The notes beneath the pieces are model-generated. The model searched no databases. It saw only the letters and a list, made by a program, of their open reading frames with translations, and was not told where the DNA came from. Positions 29,366 through 33,115 of a stretch of DNA of 33,115 bases are shown piece by piece. The stretch's first letter is position 1, and every line of letters starts with the position of its first letter. The stretch spans positions 1 through 33,115 of the forward strand of contig NZ_JAMBOX010000030.1 in the NCBI RefSeq assembly GCF_023715785.1, given 5' to 3'. Origin of the DNA: Neobacillus niacini (lineage in GTDB: Bacteria; Bacillota; Bacilli; Bacillales; Cytobacillaceae). The position numbers were made by a program, and so were the translations under genes.

Positions 29366-29845
29366 TTGAATTCCGACCAAAACTATCCCCTTAAAAAGAT
29401 TAGTCTGACCATCGAAAACCTCGGACAAGCTGTCTTCATCGTCAATCGGCACGCAAAGACAGCAACAAATCCCAAATATCTGTACAGGTTAAAACAGGAA
29501 TCTTTAAAAAAATTGATTGAAGAAGGAAAAGCTGAAAAAATCGGCTTGCATTTTTCGCAAAACCCCAGGAACAGCCAGCAGCAATCAGATGTGTTGGTAA
29601 AATGCGGAGATTACCTTTTTCACATTCCACCAACGAAAACCGATTTTGAGAATCTTCCTCACTTGGGCAAATTGGATGGCCATTTCAGAAATCCTAAAGC
29701 CTCACTTTCCCTTCATGCTGCCAAAGCTTTACTGCAATCCTATACGGGGATAACCGAAGGAGGGGCTCCGCCCAATAATCAACGAAGAAACCATCAGCCC
29801 TATCAAAAACCGATCTTCAAAAAATTGGGCGAGCGATATTCCTAA
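29366..29845 (+). CDS. ykyB: YkyB-like protein
   Basis: A 159-residue basic protein. Its core ENLGQAVFIVNRHAKTATNP, the YRLKQESLKKLI helix and HIPPTKTDFENLPHLG match the YkyB family of bacilli. The C-terminal 25 residues are Pro/Asn/Gln-rich and probably disordered. The TTG at 29366 has AAAGGAG eight bases upstream, fixing the start; an earlier TTG lies before the ribosome site. Function is unknown. It keeps its B. subtilis place near patA, but the chemotaxis gene cheV that separates them there is absent. Confidence 0.88.
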   Translation: MNSDQNYPLKKISLTIENLGQAVFIVNRHAKTATNPKYLYRLKQESLKKLIEEGKAEKIGLHFSQNPRNSQQQSDVLVKCGDYLFHIPPTKTDFENLPHLGKLDGHFRNPKASLSLHAAKALLQSYTGITEGGAPPNNQRRNHQPYQKPIFKKLGERYS

Positions 29846-29850
29846 TGCCA

Positions 29851-29887
29851 TTGTAAAAAGCCAGGCACTCAACCTGGCTTTTTACAA
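29851..29887. terminator. ykyB terminator
   Basis: TTGTAAAAAGCCAGG pairs perfectly with CCTGGCTTTTTACAA over 15 bases around a seven-base loop, six bases after the ykyB stop. Confidence 0.92.
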
Positions 29888-29984
29888 TTACTCTATTTTT
29901 AAAAGTAGAAACTTTTATTGGCCATCGACTATAATCAACAATATAGTCTTTTTGTAGAAAATGCAGATGAAAGGATGGGTCTTA

Positions 29985-31148
29985 TTGGAGCATCTTCTTA
30001 ATCAACGGGTTAAATCTATTGAAATTTCGGGGATTAGAAAGTTTTTTAATATGGTCGCACATGTAGAAGATTTAATTTCACTTACAATTGGACAACCTGA
30101 TTTTCCAACCCCGGAACATGTAAAACTTGCTGGCATCACCGCAATTGATGCGGACTTCACTTCCTATACTCATAATGCAGGGACACTTGAATTAAGGAAA
30201 GCGGCTTGTGAGTTTGTAGCTAAAAAGTATGGTTTGAATTATCAGCCGGAATCCGAAGTTATTGTCACAGTGGGAGCAAGTGAAGCAATTGATATAACAT
30301 TTCGGACCATTTTAACTGAAGGTACGGAGGTTCTCCTGCCTGGACCGATATATCCGGGATATGAACCGATCATTCGAATGATGGGCGGTGTTCCAATACA
30401 TGTTGATATTCGGAAAAATCAATTTCGTTTTACCTTGGATATGATTAAACCTTATATCACCGAAAAAACCCGATGTATTGTCCTGCCTTATCCATCAAAC
30501 CCTACCGGGGTCAGTTTAACACGGTCCGAGCTTGAAGAAATAGCCGGTTATTTAATGGATAAAGACATTTTTGTAGTCGCAGATGAGATTTATAGCGAGT
30601 TAACCTATAAAGGGTTTCATACATCCATAGCTAGTTTTCTAAAAGAAAAAACAATTATCATTAACGGGCTTTCCAAATCCCACTCGATGACCGGCTGGAG
30701 AATCGGCCTTCTGTTTGCACCGGAAGCTATTGCTAAACACATATTAAAGGTGCACCAATATAATGTCTCATGTGCCAATTCAATTGCTCAAAAGGCCGCA
30801 TATGAAGCACTAACAGCAGGCATGGATGATGGTGTAGCGATGAAAAAAGACTATGAGGCAAGAAGGGATTATGTTTACCAGCGGCTCCAGACAATGGGTT
30901 TTGATGTTGTGAAGCCCGACGGTGCTTTTTATTTCTTTGTTCCAATTCCAGCCAGCATTCCTTTAAACAGCTTTGATTTCGCGCTTAAGCTCGTACACGA
31001 AGCGAAGGTTGCTGTGGTCCCGGGCAGTGCCTTTTCAGAGTATGGCGAAGGGTATTTCCGGTTATCATTTGCCTGCTCGATGGACATCTTGGCAATGGGG
31101 CTTGACAGGATTGAACATTTCCTGGAAAAAAGCAGAAAACCTCGCTGA
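29985..31148 (+). CDS. patA: N-acetyl-LL-diaminopimelate aminotransferase PatA
   Basis: A 387-residue fold-type I PLP aminotransferase, assigned to the middle step of the acetylase DAP route (N-acetyl-L-2-amino-6-oxopimelate to N-acetyl-LL-DAP). Visible: SLTIGQPDF, VGASEAID, LPYPSNPTG, ADEIYSEL with D200 and Y203, and the Schiff-base lysine K231 in NGLSKSHSMTGWR. The TTG at 29985 has AAAGGA about nine bases upstream and gives the B. subtilis PatA N-terminus EHLLN. It is alone with its own terminator. Together with dapH and dapL it provides all steps specific to this branch within 9 kb. A general aspartate aminotransferase call is the usual mislabel. Confidence 0.93.
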   Translation: MEHLLNQRVKSIEISGIRKFFNMVAHVEDLISLTIGQPDFPTPEHVKLAGITAIDADFTSYTHNAGTLELRKAACEFVAKKYGLNYQPESEVIVTVGASEAIDITFRTILTEGTEVLLPGPIYPGYEPIIRMMGGVPIHVDIRKNQFRFTLDMIKPYITEKTRCIVLPYPSNPTGVSLTRSELEEIAGYLMDKDIFVVADEIYSELTYKGFHTSIASFLKEKTIIINGLSKSHSMTGWRIGLLFAPEAIAKHILKVHQYNVSCANSIAQKAAYEALTAGMDDGVAMKKDYEARRDYVYQRLQTMGFDVVKPDGAFYFFVPIPASIPLNSFDFALKLVHEAKVAVVPGSAFSEYGEGYFRLSFACSMDILAMGLDRIEHFLEKSRKPR

Positions 31149-31164
31149 TCACAGCGAGGTTTTT
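31138..31164. terminator. bidirectional terminator at the patA stop codon
   Basis: AACCTCGCTG pairs perfectly over ten bases with CAGCGAGGTT around an ATCA loop, then TTTT. The patA stop codon TGA (31146-31148) lies at the stem-loop junction. It can also serve the convergent small gene ending at 31168. Confidence 0.93.
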
Positions 31165-31167
31165 AAT

Positions 31168-31353
31168 TTAAGGGTTCATTCCTTTATATTTTCCGTTATT
31201 TTTGGCCGCTTTAACTTTTTTGGCCTTGTCGTGATGTATTTTATTGGTATCTGCAGAACCAAATTCATGGGAGAATTCCGAATCGATTACAGCAGAATCA
31301 AACCCTTTTTTGTTTTTTTGCTGGGGGTCGTTTTTCTTATTTCGCTTCGCCAT
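31168..31353 (-). CDS. small lysine-rich hydrophilic protein (61 aa), unknown
   Basis: I do not recognise a named family with confidence. The 61-residue product, MAKRNKKNDPQQKNKKGFDS onward, has no Cys or Trp, a basic head and tail, and a central acidic DSEFSHEFGSAD. The composition (Lys, Asn, Gln, His, little hydrophobic) recalls small spore-core or intrinsically disordered proteins of bacilli, but it lacks the gamma-type SASP repeat. The ATG at 31353 has GGAGGAG seven bases upstream, a strong start. It ends beside the patA terminator. A sporulation link is only a guess. Confidence 0.75.
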   Translation of the reverse strand: MAKRNKKNDPQQKNKKGFDSAVIDSEFSHEFGSADTNKIHHDKAKKVKAAKNNGKYKGMNP

Positions 31354-31436
31354 AAACACTCCTCCTATTTAAGTTTCCCTGATAGTTTCAAGTAGATAAG
31401 AGGAATATATGCCTGCCAGTTTGTGGCGGAATGGAC

Positions 31437-32315
31437 TCAGCTTTTCCAATATTTATAAAGTGCCTGTGTGCCGTTATTTTCTTCACCCTGTTGGGCCAAT
31501 TTCTCATAGAGGGATTTCGCCAAGGCCAGCCCCGGCACTTCCATGCCCATTTGCTCTGCTTCGTCCAAGGCAATTTTCATGTCTTTTATAAAATGCTTTA
31601 TGTAAAATCCGGGTTCAAAATTACCCTGGAGCATTCTTGGAGCCAAATTGCTCAAAGACCAGCTGCCTGCCGCCCCGGTTGTAATACTTTTTAAAACAGT
31701 TTCAGGATTTAATCCGGCCTTTTCAGCATATATGATGGCCTCGCACACGCCGATCATATTGGAGGCAATCGCAATTTGATTGCACATTTTTGTATGCTGC
31801 CCGGCACCTGCATTGCCTTGGTAGACAATATTTGTTCCCAGATGCTTTAGGAGCGGAAGAACGGCATCAAATGCTTCGCGGTCACCGCCGGCCATGATAG
31901 ACAGTTTCGCTTCCCTGGCCCCGATATCTCCGCCAGAAACGGGCGCATCAAGCACATGGATTCCTTTTTCCTTGGCCAGTCGATACATTTTTACTGCGAG
32001 AGATGGCGAAGAAGTTGTCATATCAACAAAATAGCTGCCCGATTTTCCATTTTGAATTAACCCTTTTCCCCCAAGGTATACTTCCTCTACATCAGCGGGG
32101 TAACCGACCATTGTAAAGACGACGTTTGCCTTCCCGGCAAGTTCCCTTGGCGTTTCCGCCCATTCTGCTCCCTGATCCAAAAGTTCAGCAGCCTTTTCTT
32201 TTGTTCTTGAATAGACAACTACAGGATAACCAGCCTTCAATAAATGCCCGGCCATACTTTTTCCCATTACACCGGTACCAATAAAACCGATTACTGTTGT
32301 TTCTGAAGTTCGCAA
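31437..32315 (-). CDS. ykwC: 3-hydroxyisobutyrate dehydrogenase-family oxidoreductase YkwC
   Basis: A 292-residue NAD(P)-dependent beta-hydroxyacid dehydrogenase. Visible: Rossmann motif GFIGTGVMG (10-18), the substrate-binding DAPVSGGDIGA (123-133) and GAGQHTKMCNQ with catalytic K176. The C-terminal helical domain contains TTGAAGSWSLSNLAPRML, nearly as in B. subtilis YkwC. The exact substrate (3-hydroxyisobutyrate, tartronate semialdehyde or succinic semialdehyde type) is not resolvable. The TTG at 32315 has AAAGGAGGT seven bases upstream. It is in a run of minus-strand genes with the lipoprotein upstream, but a terminator separates them. Confidence 0.92.
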   Translation of the reverse strand: MRTSETTVIGFIGTGVMGKSMAGHLLKAGYPVVVYSRTKEKAAELLDQGAEWAETPRELAGKANVVFTMVGYPADVEEVYLGGKGLIQNGKSGSYFVDMTTSSPSLAVKMYRLAKEKGIHVLDAPVSGGDIGAREAKLSIMAGGDREAFDAVLPLLKHLGTNIVYQGNAGAGQHTKMCNQIAIASNMIGVCEAIIYAEKAGLNPETVLKSITTGAAGSWSLSNLAPRMLQGNFEPGFYIKHFIKDMKIALDEAEQMGMEVPGLALAKSLYEKLAQQGEENNGTQALYKYWKS

Positions 32316-32372
32316 TTTTATGACCTCCTTTAATGTCCTATTAACATTTTAGCACTGTATTTTACGATTTTG

Positions 32373-32406
32373 TAAAAAAAAGCCTGGAACCACGACTGGC
32401 CCAGGT
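32373..32406 (-). terminator. terminator after the 156-residue lipoprotein
   Basis: On the minus strand AACCTGG pairs with CCAGGCTT (one mismatch) and is followed by a run of eight T residues, directly after the lipoprotein stop codon. Confidence 0.72.
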
Positions 32407-32877
32407 TTAAAGTTCGGAAGAGAAGTTGGTTAAGTAAGCACGCCCAAATACCTCTTTATTATTAAATACTTCTATGGAGACGGCATTTTTTTGTTCAATC
32501 ATTTTTTCAATTTCATGAATATGTAAATCCTCCAGTAACGGAATTGGGTCCATGAAAATAATTTTCTCTTTTGTCCCTTTTACATCAAGATATTCTCCGT
32601 TTAATACTTGCTCCTCTCCATAGACAATTTCCCGTTTGCCAATCGCCGATGCCAGACGTTCATCATGGATGGTGACTTTCACTTTGTATAAATCGCGGCT
32701 ATCGAGATTTTCATTGTTAATCCGAAACCGAAATTGAATTTCATTATTTTTCGTTAACAGGGCATCAGCATAACGGTTGGCAATTAATTCGTTAGAAAAT
32801 AGTGTGCCGCACCCGGCCATAATGAAGGCCATTCCCAGCAACAAGCTTAAACATAATTGATATTTCTTCCGCAACAT
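32407..32877 (-). CDS. small lipoprotein, unknown
   Basis: A 156-residue exported lipoprotein. The signal MLRKKYQLCLSLLLGMAFI ends in lipobox IMAGC with Cys23 as the lipidation site. The mature domain is a mixed alpha/beta protein with KVKVTIHDERLASAIGKRE and a conserved-looking KEKIIFMDPIPL segment; no catalytic motif is seen. I do not recognise the family. The ATG at 32877 has AAAGGAG five bases upstream; a GTG six bases earlier is too close to that site. It has its own terminator and is preceded on its strand by another terminator at 32940-32968, so it is monocistronic. Confidence 0.82.
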   Translation of the reverse strand: MLRKKYQLCLSLLLGMAFIMAGCGTLFSNELIANRYADALLTKNNEIQFRFRINNENLDSRDLYKVKVTIHDERLASAIGKREIVYGEEQVLNGEYLDVKGTKEKIIFMDPIPLLEDLHIHEIEKMIEQKNAVSIEVFNNKEVFGRAYLTNFSSEL

Positions 32878-32939
32878 AACCACTCCTTTACATTTCCACC
32901 ATAGCCAAAAAAGGGCAGCGGTAAACGTAAAAGGGTACT

Positions 32940-32968
32940 AAAAAAGAACCGGCCAATTAGCCGGTTCT
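32940..32968 (-). terminator. terminator at the right end
   Basis: AGAACCGGC pairs perfectly with GCCGGTTCT. The T run lies on the minus-strand side, so it ends a minus-strand transcript entering from beyond the window. Confidence 0.85.
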
Positions 32969-33001
32969 CGCTTTCCGCGGGCGGTTCGGGGAGCCTCCTG
33001 A
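32967..33001 (+). repeat. dispersed repeat, copy C, partial
   Basis: CGCTTTCCGCGGGCGG and the following bases match the reverse complement of copy A (184-214) at 30 of 31 positions. It abuts the terminator stem at 32960-32968, and the match stops after CCTCCT. The flanks of copies A and B are missing. Confidence 0.7.
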
Positions 33002-33115
33002 TATGAACGAAACTGTCAAGGCCCCAGCTCCACCCCTAGGTTTCGATCCATTTTTGACCAACTCTAAGAAGAGAAGCTATTTGTCGCTTCTTCGCTTGTT
33101 GGTTTGGTTAGATAT
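33002..33115. other. gene-free right edge with a hairpin
   Basis: No gene is seen. AGAAGC near 33070 can pair with GCTTCT near 33090 around TATTTGTC. The window ends inside this region, so its role cannot be judged. Confidence 0.35.

Noticed and set aside
1..33115. CRISPR array, prophage, insertion sequence, defence system, tRNA or rRNA
   Set aside because: No regularly spaced repeats, integrase, transposase, phage or nuclease-helicase genes, or cloverleaf/rRNA signatures were seen; genes are conserved housekeeping types.

Overview
The window is a stretch of core chromosome from a low-to-moderate GC Gram-positive, endospore-forming member of the Bacillaceae (Bacillus, Neobacillus or Mesobacillus type). 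Evidence: AT-rich intergenic DNA, strong AGGAGG-type ribosome binding sites, frequent TTG and GTG starts, and gene order collinear with the ylaH-to-ykwC region of Bacillus subtilis in reverse. No prophage, insertion sequence, CRISPR array, tRNA or rRNA is visible. Family names come from recalled similarity to B. subtilis proteins; no database search was run.

Layout, left to right. (1) 1-358: a dispersed GC-rich repeat and two hairpins. (2) 359-6654: a small unknown gene, ylaH, the ribosome-associated GTPase typA, ylaF, the inositol monophosphatase-like yktC, ykzI, yktB, yktA and a nitronate monooxygenase-like flavoprotein absent from this place in B. subtilis. (3) 6861-9756: the Lys/Arg/Orn decarboxylase speA, a second repeat copy, and a short unlisted gene for the SR1/SR1P dual-function small RNA with two CcpN-type operator matches and a cre-like site; then a DUF1885-like gene and a small membrane protein. 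(4) 9910-14815: the pyruvate dehydrogenase operon pdhABCD on the minus strand, with a promoter and a 9-15-9 inverted repeat in its leader. (5) 15182-19557: lipoprotein ykyA, peptide deformylase, a probable 23-residue cationic peptide gene, rpoY-rnjA (RNA polymerase epsilon and RNase J1) and the potassium-channel gating subunit ktrC. (6) 19646-26366: a DUF4349-like lipoprotein, ykuV, dapL, dapH, ccpC, an MFS drug-type transporter, the c-di-AMP receptor darB and ykuJ. (7) 26590-32877: a small membrane protein, the EAL-like ykuI, Tat-exported phosphoesterase ykuE, ykyB, aminotransferase patA, a small hydrophilic protein, dehydrogenase ykwC and a lipoprotein. (8) 32878-33115: a terminator and a third, partial repeat copy.

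Functional links. Carbon flux: the pdh complex feeds acetyl-CoA to the TCA cycle, CcpC controls the first TCA enzymes, and SR1 sits between pdhD and speA under likely glycolytic control; SR1P in B. subtilis binds GapA and aids RNase J1, whose gene is 8 kb away. Lysine and cell wall: dapH, patA and dapL together supply the three dedicated steps of the N-acetyl route to diaminopimelate. c-di-AMP: both darB and ktrC belong to families of c-di-AMP receptors.

Most of the window is ordinary conserved core. The best leads are the SR1 locus and its control sites, the 23-residue amphipathic peptide before rpoY, the coupling of the dispersed repeat to a nearly identical terminator at two loci, the pdh leader inverted repeat, and a YkuI protein without the acidic pair expected of active EAL phosphodiesterases.
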